A stretch of DNA of 64,000 bases, taken from NCBI RefSeq assembly GCF_000716605.1, contig NZ_JNXE01000017.1:124001-188000 (forward strand). The letters are read 5' to 3'. The first letter of the stretch is position 1. Every line of letters starts with the position of its first letter. This DNA is from Streptomyces sp. NRRL F-525. Its GTDB lineage: Bacteria; Actinomycetota; Actinomycetes; Streptomycetales; Streptomycetaceae. Made by a program: the position numbers and the translations under genes. Under the pieces are notes generated by a model, which saw nothing but the letters and a program-made list of their open reading frames with translations, made no database searches and had not been told where the DNA came from. This document shows positions 1 through 8,432 of this stretch, one piece after another.

Positions 1-69
1 GTCCGTCAGCAGCCGGTTCCGGTGGTGGAGAGTGTCGACGACGTGAAGGGAACATCGTGGAGGGTTTGA
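1..69 (+). CDS. 3' end of an upstream gene (partial, unidentified)
   Basis: An open frame enters from the left edge and stops with TGA at 67-69. Only 22 codons are visible. Nearly all end in G or C, which suits real coding sequence here better than the other frames. The C-terminus reads like a soluble protein tail ending in SWRV. It overlaps the start of the next gene by 13 bases, so the two are probably cotranscribed. No function can be assigned from this fragment. Confidence 0.45.
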   Translation, partial: VRQQPVPVVESVDDVKGTSWRV

Positions 70-818
70 AGGAGAAGGTCGTTCTCGTCGCCGGCGCGGC
101 CACCGGGCTGGGCGCCGCCTCCGCCCTACGGCTCGCGGACGAGGGCGCCCGGGTCGTCGTCGGCGACCTCGACCTCGACGGGGCCCGGCGGACCGCCACG
201 GCCATCGGTGACGCCGGTGGCCAGGCGGTTGCAGTCGGCTTCGACATGGCCGACGAGGCCTCGATCGCCGAACTCGTGCGGGCCGCCGTGCGGACGTACG
301 GCGGTCTCGACGCCGTGCACATCAACGCGGGCGACATGAGCGCGGTCTCCCAGGACACCGACGTCGTCGACATGGACCTCGCGGTGTGGGACCGGACGTT
401 CGCCGTCAATCTGCGGGGCCACATGCTCGTCACCCGGTACGCCGTTCCCGAGCTCCTGGCCCGGGGCGGCGGGGCGATCGTCTACACCTCGTCCATCGCG
501 GCCTTCACCGGCGAGGCCGCGCGCCCCGCGTACTCGGCGACCAAGGCGGGCATCAACGCCCTCGCCCGCCATGTCGCCTCCCGCTGGGGTCGAGAGGGCA
601 TCCGCGCCAACGCGGTCGCACCGGGCCTGATCCTGACGCAGGCCATCCAGGAGGGCGCGGCCCCCGACCTGCTGGAGGCGCTGCTCGCCCGCACCCGCAG
701 CACCCGGCACGGACGGGCCGACGACATCGCCGGCATGGTGGCCCACCTCATGTCCGCCGACGGAGCCTGGATCAACGGCCAGGTCATCAACGTCGACGGC
801 GGCACCGTCATGCGCTGA
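57..818 (+). CDS. SDR family NAD(P)-dependent oxidoreductase
   Basis: A 253-residue classical short-chain dehydrogenase, expected to interconvert an alcohol and a ketone in the cytoplasm with NAD(P)H. The Rossmann glycine motif GAATGLG lies near residues 13-19, an NAG motif near residue 90, and the catalytic Ser-Tyr-Lys set is seen as TSS (about 144), Tyr159 and Lys163 in YSATK. It ends in the usual INVDGG. The start is GTG, with GAAGGGA about six bases upstream. It is convergent with the thioesterase operon. Its place beside the CoA-catabolic island suggests a hydroxy/oxo-acyl or alicyclic substrate, which is inference. Confidence 0.92.
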   Translation: MEGLKEKVVLVAGAATGLGAASALRLADEGARVVVGDLDLDGARRTATAIGDAGGQAVAVGFDMADEASIAELVRAAVRTYGGLDAVHINAGDMSAVSQDTDVVDMDLAVWDRTFAVNLRGHMLVTRYAVPELLARGGGAIVYTSSIAAFTGEAARPAYSATKAGINALARHVASRWGREGIRANAVAPGLILTQAIQEGAAPDLLEALLARTRSTRHGRADDIAGMVAHLMSADGAWINGQVINVDGGTVMR

Positions 819-904
819 ACGGGCCCGGAGGGCGGGACGTCAGACGTCAAGTGCCGTGAGCAGGTGGGCCGTTGTGCGCCGAGCGTCCTCGCGGATACGG
901 CCCG

Positions 905-1708
905 TCACGCGATCGTACGGAAGCGCAACAGCGCCTCCTGCGCGAACGACGCGACCAGGGACCCCTGCGCGGTGAGCACATCGCCCCGGCCGTAGCAGCG
1001 GCCGTGGGCGAGAAGCGGGCTCCGGTGGCGCAGGAGGAGCCAGTCGTCCGTGGTGAAAGGGCGGTGGAACCACACCGTGTGCGCGGTGACGGCGGAGGAG
1101 AACGCCGTTCCCGAATCGTGCTGGGTGACTCCTTCGAGCGGCCGAAGCGCGGTACCGATCAGGCTGAGGTCGCTCGCGTACGCCGTCAACGCCGAGGCCA
1201 GCTCCGACGCGACGGTCGGTGTCCGCATCCACAGGTCGTACTCGGGCGGCTCCGACTTCGGCGAGTCCACGTCGACGGTGGCCCGGGTGTCCCAGGGAAG
1301 CAGGGAGAGATCCACGTCGTGCTCGGCTCCCGGCACCGGGGGCATCGGGAACGCTATCTGCTGGTCGGGACCGTCCTCGTGGGAGTGCAGGGACACCGCG
1401 GCTACGGCCGCGACGCCCTGAGTCTGCTTCGCCACTACCGTCAACGTGGCGAAGGAGCCGCCCTCATGATGGCGCGTCACCTCGTACCGCACCGGCTCTT
1501 GCGGCCGTCCCGCCCGTGCGAACTGCACATGAAGGCTCTTGACCGCCTTGTCAGGGCAGGCCAGTTGGGCGGCTCGGACACTCTGGGCGAGCAACTGACC
1601 GCCGAAGATGCGGTGGTAGCCGAGGTGTTGGTTGGCGCCCTCGAACACGTCATGGGGCCGGGCGTCGAGGTCCAGGCAGGAGAGCAGGTCGCTCCACAGA
1701 TCGGTCAC
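905..1708 (-). CDS. Acyl-CoA thioesterase II (TesB-like, double hotdog)
   Basis: A 267-residue protein of TesB length, which hydrolyses acyl-CoA to free acid and CoA. The N-terminal hotdog carries the family motif HRIFGGQ near residues 32-38. The C-terminal hotdog has a DDWLL block, a GRG turn and an AQE motif close to the end, matching the Asp and Gln positions of the TesB catalytic triad. It is the last gene of the leftward operon that begins with the SnoaL-like gene and two acyl-CoA dehydrogenases, 19 bases after the second dehydrogenase. It may release a product or recycle CoA in the pathway. Confidence 0.92.
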   Translation of the reverse strand: MTDLWSDLLSCLDLDARPHDVFEGANQHLGYHRIFGGQLLAQSVRAAQLACPDKAVKSLHVQFARAGRPQEPVRYEVTRHHEGGSFATLTVVAKQTQGVAAVAAVSLHSHEDGPDQQIAFPMPPVPGAEHDVDLSLLPWDTRATVDVDSPKSEPPEYDLWMRTPTVASELASALTAYASDLSLIGTALRPLEGVTQHDSGTAFSSAVTAHTVWFHRPFTTDDWLLLRHRSPLLAHGRCYGRGDVLTAQGSLVASFAQEALLRFRTIA

Positions 1709-1727
1709 TGATTCACTCCTCGGTCGA

Positions 1728-2513
1728 TCACAGGTGGACGAGCCGTGGCGCGGACCCTCCGGCCCGCAGCAGTGCCCCCGCCTCGCGCGTCAACTCCCGT
1801 GCGCTGCCCAGGAGTCCGTCCAGCACCATGGCCCGCCGGACGTGCCGGTGCAGATCGTGCTCGGCGGTGAAGCCGATTCCGCCGAGGATCTGCTGGCAGT
1901 GCCGGGCGGCTGTCAGCGCGGCCTTCCCGGCCGCTGCCTTGGCCAGCAGCGCGCCCAACTCGTCGTTGGCGGCCACCAGGGTCGCCTCGGCGCCGTCCAG
2001 CGCCACGAGAGTCTCGGCGAGCCGGTGCCGTACGGCCTGGAAGGAGGCGAGCGGACGGCCGAACTGCACGCGGTCCACGGCGTGTTGGCGGGCCAGCGTG
2101 AGCATGGCACGGCCGGTCCCGAGCAGCCACCAGCCGAGCGCGATACGGCCCGCGGCGAGGGGGACCGGAGCTCCAACGGGCACGGTGTGCAAGGGAAGTT
2201 CGGCGTCCAGGGCCGTTCCGGCGGCAGCGTCGTCGCGCTCCCAGACCACCCACGCGCCACCCGTGAACGGCAGCGGCAGCGTGCCCCCGGTCGGTCGGCC
2301 CGCCGTGCTCAACAGGACGTCGTTGAGCAGGGGCGCGTGGGCACCCGTCTCGCCCAACAGGCGGAAGGTGAGCGGGACGGCGATGTTCGGTTGCTCCGCG
2401 AGGAGTTCGGCCCAGCCGAGGTCGGCCAGGGCGGCGTCCAGCGCCTGTCCCGAGGTCGCCGTCATCGTCTTGCGGAGTGTCTCGGCGAGCAGGTGTTCTT
2501 CGGCGGCGTCCAC
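1728..2513 (-). CDS. Acyl-CoA dehydrogenase-like small subunit
   Basis: A 261-residue, clearly short acyl-CoA dehydrogenase homologue (about 380 is usual). The recognisable part is the C-terminal helical domain, with an FGRPLASFQAVRH stretch and an ILGGIGFT-like segment; the N-terminal and middle domains are reduced. I chose GTG at 2513 because GGGAGGGAG lies just upstream and it sits two bases inside the end of the preceding dehydrogenase; a longer frame would run deep into that gene. Pairing a short with a full-length dehydrogenase is the pattern of heterotetrameric (alpha2beta2) acyl-CoA dehydrogenases in steroid side-chain breakdown, so I expect a complex with the 2516-3631 product. Confidence 0.85.
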   Translation of the reverse strand: MDAAEEHLLAETLRKTMTATSGQALDAALADLGWAELLAEQPNIAVPLTFRLLGETGAHAPLLNDVLLSTAGRPTGGTLPLPFTGGAWVVWERDDAAAGTALDAELPLHTVPVGAPVPLAAGRIALGWWLLGTGRAMLTLARQHAVDRVQFGRPLASFQAVRHRLAETLVALDGAEATLVAANDELGALLAKAAAGKAALTAARHCQQILGGIGFTAEHDLHRHVRRAMVLDGLLGSARELTREAGALLRAGGSAPRLVHL

Positions 2514-2515
2514 GG

Positions 2516-3631
2516 CTACTCCCTCCCGAGGTCGAGCAGTCGGCGCGCGATGATGTTCCGCTGAATCTCGGCCGTACCGCCGTAGATCGTCGCCGCCTTC
2601 GCGTACAGGTACTCCGAGCACCACGGTGTGTCCGTCAACTCCAGTACGCCGGGCAGGAGATCGCGCACGGTCTCGAAGAGCTGTTGCTCGGCGGTGGCCA
2701 GCAGCACTTTGTCGACCGACGTCTCGGCGCCCAGGCGCTCACCCGCTGCCAGGCGGCGCTGTGTGGCGTGGGAGCGGCAGCGGACGGTGTGCAACGCCAG
2801 GTAGGCGGCGCCGAGTTCGGCGTCGTCAGGGACGTTTGTCTCGGCCAGCAGGCGGTCAAGTCGCGTGTAGAGATGGGCGATCCGGTGCCAGAAGCAGGTG
2901 GAGCGCTCGTGCGGGAGCAGGTCCATCGCCAGGCGCCAGCCGTCGCCGGGGCGGCCGAGCATCCGGTCGGCGGGCACCATCACATCGTCGAAGAACACCT
3001 CGGCGAACTCGTCCACACCGTGCATCGTGCGCAGCGGCCGGACGGTGATGCCGGGGGTGTCCATGTCGACGAAGAACGCGGTGATCCCGTTGTGGCCCGG
3101 CGCGGTGCGGGTCAACAGGACGCAGCGGGCGGCGAATTGGGCCAGGCTCGTCCACACCTTCTGGCCGCTGATCTCCCAGTGGTCGCCGCGCGGGACCGCC
3201 CGGGTGGTGAGGGAGGCGAGGTCGCTGCCGGAGCCGGGTTCGGAGAAGCCCTGGCACCACTGTTCGCGCCCGCTCAGCAGCCGCGGGACCATCTCGGCGG
3301 CCAGCGCGGGAGGGGCGTAAGAGATCATCGTCGGGGCGAGGACCTCGATCATCGAGTAGATCCCCGGCTCGGCCAACTCCCTTGTGGCGACCTCCTCGCC
3401 GAGCACCGCCCTCAGCACCGCGGGCCCGCCGAGCCCCCTCACCTCGGCGGGCCAGCCGTACCGCATCCAGTCCGCGTCGTACAACGCCCGGCGGACCCGC
3501 GCCAGTTGAGCGACCTGGGCGTCCAGGGAGTGGTCGGGGCCGGGGGACAGGTCGTGCTCGTCCAGCCACGTGCGCAGGCCCGTGCGGAAGCCGGCGACGT
3601 TCATGTCCCCGGGCGCCGAGGCGGCGTTCAT
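2516..3631 (-). CDS. Acyl-CoA dehydrogenase (full-length subunit of a pair)
   Basis: A 371-residue flavoprotein, expected to insert an alpha,beta double bond into an acyl-CoA with FAD. It shows the GFSEPGSGSDLA flavin/substrate block near residues 125-136, the KVWTS segment, and the C-terminal YGGTAEIQRNIIA block. The Glu of the common YEGT catalytic motif is Gly here, so any catalytic base must lie elsewhere or in the partner subunit. The start overlaps the SnoaL-like gene by ATGA. The downstream small dehydrogenase begins at its stop, which suggests stoichiometric translation. Confidence 0.9.
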   Translation of the reverse strand: MNAASAPGDMNVAGFRTGLRTWLDEHDLSPGPDHSLDAQVAQLARVRRALYDADWMRYGWPAEVRGLGGPAVLRAVLGEEVATRELAEPGIYSMIEVLAPTMISYAPPALAAEMVPRLLSGREQWCQGFSEPGSGSDLASLTTRAVPRGDHWEISGQKVWTSLAQFAARCVLLTRTAPGHNGITAFFVDMDTPGITVRPLRTMHGVDEFAEVFFDDVMVPADRMLGRPGDGWRLAMDLLPHERSTCFWHRIAHLYTRLDRLLAETNVPDDAELGAAYLALHTVRCRSHATQRRLAAGERLGAETSVDKVLLATAEQQLFETVRDLLPGVLELTDTPWCSEYLYAKAATIYGGTAEIQRNIIARRLLDLGRE

Positions 3632-4095
3632 GTTCCCGGGCGCTGATAGGCGTGCGGGCGGCCCGAGTCGTGCGCTCCGCTGCGGCGGATGAACGTCATC
3701 GCCCGCGTGCGCAGCCGCCAGCCCTCGTCCGTGCGGACGTAGGTGTCGTTGTAGTAGCCGATCCGCAGGTCGTGCGTGGCGTGGTCGACGAAGCAGAGCG
3801 GCTGGGTGCCGGTCGCGGTGTCGCCGGACAGGTCGACGGCCGGCGTACCCGTGAGGAACAGCCCCTTGGGCGCGGCGGCCACGAGCGCCGGGAACTCGTC
3901 GAGGCCGTAGGAGTCCCCGAAGGCGCTGTACGTGCCGTCGGGCGTGAAGACGCCCAGCACCCCGTCCAGGTCACCGCGGGTGATGCACACCGCGTAGCGG
4001 GCGAGGAGCTGCTGGATCTCCATCAGGTCGTCGGTCGGACCAGGGGGAGGAGCCGGAACGGGCAAGGAGGACAAGGACTTTCCACCCTTCACCAT
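3628..4095 (-). CDS. SnoaL-like / NTF2-fold protein
   Basis: A small alpha+beta protein (155 residues from this start) of the NTF2-like superfamily. It has the typical IQQLLARYA helix followed by GVFTPDGTY, and a C-terminal sheet ending in TRAMTFIRR. Such proteins act as isomerases, dehydratases, hydroxylase partners or ring-modifying enzymes; which applies is unknown. It heads the leftward operon and overlaps the first dehydrogenase by ATGA. The start is uncertain. ATG at 4095 keeps the GAGAAT palindrome (4100-4114) outside the coding sequence, while ATG at 4137 would put the palindrome inside it. Neither has a clear ribosome binding site, so a leaderless message is possible. Confidence 0.78.
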   Translation of the reverse strand: MVKGGKSLSSLPVPAPPPGPTDDLMEIQQLLARYAVCITRGDLDGVLGVFTPDGTYSAFGDSYGLDEFPALVAAAPKGLFLTGTPAVDLSGDTATGTQPLCFVDHATHDLRIGYYNDTYVRTDEGWRLRTRAMTFIRRSGAHDSGRPHAYQRPGT

Positions 4096-4099
4096 GAGT

Positions 4100-4114
4100 G
4101 AGAATGGCATTCTC
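4100..4114. promoter_or_regulatory. Palindromic operator-like site GAGAATGGCATTCTC
   Basis: Seven-base arms around a single central base, in the divergent promoter region between the two catabolic operons. The same 15-base architecture (GAGAAT-N3-ATTCTC) recurs at 11585-11599 and 23585-23599, all near starts of CoA-catabolism genes. It looks like the site of a dimeric repressor; the cognate protein is not known. Confidence 0.6.
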
Positions 4115-4175
4115 TCAGATGAGTGGCAGATTTCCATGGTGGGTGAGGCGACGTCAACAGTCTCTGTCTGAATGG

Positions 4176-4204
4176 TTGATTCTCCGTAGATGAGAAGCTA
4201 GTTT
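4176..4204 (+). promoter_or_regulatory. Promoter of the LivHM operon
   Basis: TTGATT at 4176-4181 and TAGTTT at 4199-4204 are separated by 17 bases, a good vegetative-type promoter spacing. The transcript would start about 25 bases before the ATG at 4234, which has GGGGAG upstream. The spacer holds an inverted repeat TTCTC-N7-GAGAA (4180-4196) that could bind a regulator. Confidence 0.55.
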
Positions 4205-4233
4205 CCAGCGATGGAGAGGGGAGATCCGACGCG

Positions 4234-6348
4234 ATGGACCAGTTCCTCACCTTCGGGATCGTCGGCCTGAGCACGGCCGCGATCTATGCCGTCATCGGCA
4301 GTGGGCTCGTGCTCACCTACACCACCACCGGCGTGTTCAACTTCGCGCACGGCGCGGCCGGCATGCTGTCCGCGTTCATGTACTGGCAGCTGACCGTCGG
4401 CTGGGGCTGGCCCGTTCCGGTCGCCCTGGTCGTGGTGCTGCTCGTGCTCGCCCCCGGCTTCGGACTGCTCGTGGAGCGGTTCGTGCTGCGGCCCGTCCAG
4501 GCTCTCGGCGAAGCCGAACGGCTGGTGATGACGGTCGCGCTGCTCAGCGGTCTCATCGCGGCCGCGCGCTGGATCTGGGACCCCAACGTGGCGCGGCCCC
4601 TGCCGATGTTCTTCGCCGCGCGCAAGCCCATCCACCTCGGCCCGGCCGTCATCACCTGGCACCAGGCCATCACCATGGCGGTGGCCGTCGCCGTCGCCGT
4701 CGGCCTGCGCATCCTGCTCTACCGCACCCGCGCCGGAGCCGAGATGCGCGCGGCCGTCGACGACCGGGCACTGGTCGGTCTCACCGGCGCCGACCCGGTC
4801 CGGGCGGGCCGCGTCTCCTGGATCCTCGGCACCCAACTCGCCGCGATCGGCGGCATCTTGATCGCCCCGACCGTCACCCTCGACGCCGCCCAGCTCTCCC
4901 TGCTGATCGTCAGCGCCTACACCGCGGCCGTCTTCGGCAGGCTCCGCAGCCTGCCGCTCACCTTCCTCGGCGCCGTCGTCGTCGGCTGCATGGAGAGCTA
5001 CCTGACCGGCTACCTCCCGCAGAACGAGTACCTTCCCGGACTGCGGCTCGCCGCTCCCGCCCTGCTGCTCTTCCTCGCTCTGTTGGTCTTCCCGCACCGA
5101 CGCCTGCGCGGCCGTGAACGACGGCTGGCCCGCGTCCCGGTGCCGAGCGCGCGCGGCACGCTCGTGTTCGCCGCGGTGGTCGTCGCCTTCGGCGCGGTAC
5201 TGGCCTCTCTGCTCGGAGAAGCCGACCTGATCACCTACGGAGCGATCTTCTCGCTGGGCGTGGTGGCGCTCTCGTACGTTCCGCTCGCCGGGTACGCCGG
5301 GCAGGTCTCCCTGTGCCAGCTGAGCATGGCCGGCATCGGCGCGGTCGTCTGGGCACACCTCGGTGCCCACGGCGAACTGTGGGCACTCGGCGCCACGATT
5401 GTCGTCTCCGCAGTGGCCGGAGCCCTGGTCGCCCTGCCCGCGCTGCGGCTCTCCGGCGTGTATCTCGCCCTGGGCACCGCCGCGTTCGCGGTCATCCTCG
5501 ACCGATGGATCTTCACCCTGCCCGCCTTCCACGTGCTCGGCGTGCGGATCGCCCTCTTCGACCAGGGCTCGGTCGACGCCACCGGACCCGACCTGTTCGG
5601 CCTCCGGCTCGACAGCGGACGGGAGTTGATGGTGTTCGCCGCCGTCTGCCTCGCGCTCGCCTCGATCGGTGTGGCGGCCCTGCGCCGCAGCCGCTTCGGC
5701 CGACGGCTGATCGCCCTGCGCGACAGCGAGGCCGCGTACGCCACCCTCGGCGGCAACCTGCTGGTCGCCAAGGTCGCCGTGTTCGCCCTCGCCTCCGGCA
5801 TCGCCGGACTCGGCGGGGCGCTGTACGGAATGCAGCAACGCACCGTCACCGCCGACCAGTTCAGCCTCGTGGCAGGACTGCCGATCTTCCTCGTCGCCGT
5901 GGTCGGCGGACTCGGTGCGGTCGGCAACGGGCTCTTCGCCGGAACCGCGTTCGTCGGCCCGACGAACGCCCTGATCGCCGTCGTCCCCGGCACCGCGAAC
6001 CTGGTCGCCCTGCTCCCCGGCCTCGCCGGCGTCGGCCTCGGCCACAATCCCGACGGCATCGTCTCCCGCTTCCGCCGCCAGTGGGAACCACTCGCCCGCG
6101 ACCGCGTCGCCCTGTGGACCCTGCTCTGCGCCCTCGCCCTGGCCTGGGCCCTGCGCTTCACCGACGTCATCAACGACTGGACGTACTACGGCGGTTCACT
6201 CGTTCTCGCCGTCGCGCTCCGCGCCTGGGCGAGCGCCCGGCAGGCCGCTCCGGTCGAACCGGAGATCCCCGTCGAGTGGTGGGGCCTACGGCGTGACTGG
6301 CGCCCCGAGGACGAGGAGGTGCTGGCCCGTGGCGTCGCTGCAGGTTAG
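4234..6348 (+). CDS. Branched-chain-type ABC importer permease, LivH-LivM fusion
   Basis: A 704-residue integral membrane protein in which two usually separate permeases form one chain. Residues about 1-290 are LivH-like, starting with an IVGLSTAAIYAVIGSGL helix and a TGVFNFAHGA motif. Residues about 305-620 are LivM-like, with ALSYVPLAGYAGQVSLCQ and a LRDSEAAYATLGG loop. A further hydrophobic stretch (about 625-665) and an acidic cytoplasmic tail follow. With LivG and LivF it should form an ATP-driven importer for amino acids, carboxylates or other small organic compounds. No periplasmic binding protein gene is seen nearby. It overlaps the next gene by 20 bases. Confidence 0.93.
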   Translation: MDQFLTFGIVGLSTAAIYAVIGSGLVLTYTTTGVFNFAHGAAGMLSAFMYWQLTVGWGWPVPVALVVVLLVLAPGFGLLVERFVLRPVQALGEAERLVMTVALLSGLIAAARWIWDPNVARPLPMFFAARKPIHLGPAVITWHQAITMAVAVAVAVGLRILLYRTRAGAEMRAAVDDRALVGLTGADPVRAGRVSWILGTQLAAIGGILIAPTVTLDAAQLSLLIVSAYTAAVFGRLRSLPLTFLGAVVVGCMESYLTGYLPQNEYLPGLRLAAPALLLFLALLVFPHRRLRGRERRLARVPVPSARGTLVFAAVVVAFGAVLASLLGEADLITYGAIFSLGVVALSYVPLAGYAGQVSLCQLSMAGIGAVVWAHLGAHGELWALGATIVVSAVAGALVALPALRLSGVYLALGTAAFAVILDRWIFTLPAFHVLGVRIALFDQGSVDATGPDLFGLRLDSGRELMVFAAVCLALASIGVAALRRSRFGRRLIALRDSEAAYATLGGNLLVAKVAVFALASGIAGLGGALYGMQQRTVTADQFSLVAGLPIFLVAVVGGLGAVGNGLFAGTAFVGPTNALIAVVPGTANLVALLPGLAGVGLGHNPDGIVSRFRRQWEPLARDRVALWTLLCALALAWALRFTDVINDWTYYGGSLVLAVALRAWASARQAAPVEPEIPVEWWGLRRDWRPEDEEVLARGVAAG

Positions 6349-7035
6349 TGGAGTGACCGTCTCCTTCGGCGGGAACCGGGCTCTCGACGGGGTCGCCCTG
6401 ACCGCCGAGGGGGGCCGGGTCACCGGGCTCATCGGCCCCAACGGGGCAGGGAAAAGCACCCTGTTCGACGTCGCCTCCGGACTGCGCAGGCCCTCCTCGG
6501 GACAGATCCACCTGGACGGCCGGGACGTCACCCGGGCCCGGCCCTCCGCCCGCGCCCGGCACGGACTCGCCCGTACCTTCCAGCGCCTGGAACTGTTCGG
6601 CCGGCTCAGCGTGCGCGACAACCTCCTCGTCGCCGCCGAACTCGGCCCCGAACGCCGCCGCGCCGACCGGCTCGTCACGGAGATCCTGCACCGCCTCGGT
6701 CTCACCGACCTCGCCGACACCTCACCCGACGCGCTCCCCACGGGAGTTGGCCGCCTCGTCGAAGTGGGAAGGGCGCTCGCGATCCGCCCGAAGGTGCTTC
6801 TCCTCGACGAACCCGCCGCCGGACAGGACGCGGAGGAGACCGAACGCTTCGCGGAACTCCTGCGCGCCCTCACCGACGACGGAACCGCCGTCGTCCTCGT
6901 CGAACACGACATGAGCCTCGTGATGGCCGTCTGCGACGAGGTGTACGTCCTCGACCTCGGCAAGATCATCGCCGTCGGCCCGCCCGAGGTGATCCGCAGC
7001 GACGAAACGGTTCTCGCCGCCTACCTGGGGGACGC

Positions 7036-7039
<4 letters not shown>
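6329..7039 (+). CDS. ABC transporter ATP-binding protein, LivG-like
   Basis: A 236-residue nucleotide-binding subunit. Walker A is GPNGAGKS, the Q-loop is TFQRLELF, Walker B is VLLLDEP and the switch histidine lies in VEHD. The ABC signature is degenerate: PTGVGRLVEVGRAL stands where LPYGQQRRLEIARAL is usual, so the conserved Ser/Tyr-Gly-Gln character is partly lost. GTG at 6329 was chosen because GAGGAGG lies about nine bases upstream and the protein then begins in the usual place. It overlaps the permease by 20 bases and LivF by ATGA-like coupling. Confidence 0.92.
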
Positions 7040-7739
<700 letters not shown>

Positions 7740-7743
<4 letters not shown>

Positions 7744-8123
7744 CGTCCACCGAGACGCGAGCGGACCGCTTCGTCCGCGAACTCACCGTCCTGAAAATCC
7801 CGGACCCGGCCGCCGGAAGGGCCGTTCTCTGGCTGCGCGCGGGCGCCGCCCTCATGACGATCGGCGTCGTCCTCGGCGTGTGCGCCTACTTCATCTCGCA
7901 CGACACCAGCGACCCGCTGGTGCAGAACGACGCTCTCACGCTCGGCCTGGCCGCGGTCGCCGGGAGCGTCGTCGGTTCCGCACTCTTCCTGCGGTACTCG
8001 CTCACCGGCTTCCTGCGGTACTGGATGGCCCGTCAGTCCTACGACGTGGAACTCCTCGCCGACCGCCTGCTCGAAAGGGACCTCCGCCATGACCCCACCG
8101 GCACCGACGCTGCGCCCCGGTGA
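7740..8123 (+). CDS. Conserved small membrane protein of unknown function
   Basis: A 127-residue protein with a charged N-terminus and two hydrophobic segments near residues 30-52 and 68-86, likely transmembrane helices. A basic/acidic cytoplasmic tail contains a Tyr-Trp rich piece (SLTGFLRYW). It starts four bases inside LivF and overlaps the next gene by 35 bases, so it belongs to the transport operon. I do not recognise a domain. Its position suggests an accessory of the importer or of the following amidohydrolase. Confidence 0.8.
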
Positions 8124-8406
8124 CCAACTCGCCAGCACCGTCTGCGGCACCCGCGTGGTCGTCATCCGCGCTCCCGCCGCCGCACAACCCCAACTGGCCT
8201 GCGGCGGCAGCCCGTTGGTCCGCGCGGCCGACGCATCCCCGGCGAAGCCCGGACCGGCCGGCACCACCACCCTCATCGGCAAGCGGTACGTCGACACCAC
8301 CGGGACGCTCGAACTGCTCTGCACCGCCTCCGGCGCGGGCGAACTCACCTGTGACGGCGCCCCCATGACCCTGAAGGCGGCCAAGCCGCTGCCCGCCTCC
8401 GACTGA
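8089..8406 (+). CDS. Small four-cysteine protein of unknown function
   Basis: A 105-residue protein with Cys at about positions 19, 38, 75 and 85, placed in two halves (TVCGTRV, LACGGSP; LLCTASG, LTCDGAP) separated by a Pro/Ala-rich linker. There is no signal peptide. The spacing suggests metal binding or a structural knuckle, but no known family is recognised. The ATG at 8089 is preceded by AAAGGGA. It overlaps the membrane-protein gene by 35 bases and lies 26 bases before the amidohydrolase. The reading frame keeps strong third-position G/C, supporting a real gene. Confidence 0.72.
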   Translation: MTPPAPTLRPGDQLASTVCGTRVVVIRAPAAAQPQLACGGSPLVRAADASPAKPGPAGTTTLIGKRYVDTTGTLELLCTASGAGELTCDGAPMTLKAAKPLPASD

Positions 8407-8432
8407 CCGACCCACCCCCGTAAGGAGCCGTC

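Noticed and set aside
2514..2624. Upstream extension of the small acyl-CoA dehydrogenase to 2624
   Set aside because: It would overlap the preceding dehydrogenase by over 100 bases, whereas GTG 2513 has an excellent ribosome binding site.
4179..4196. TTCTC-N7-GAGAA as a fourth copy of the GAGAAT palindrome
   Set aside because: The half-sites are in the opposite arrangement and spacing, so it is not the same motif; reported separately as a weak observation.
4198..6045. Long minus-strand open frame (615 codons) opposite the fused permease
   Set aside because: Codon third positions are not G/C rich in this frame, the product is low-complexity Gly/Glu/Asp/Arg, and it is a mirror of a clear transporter gene.
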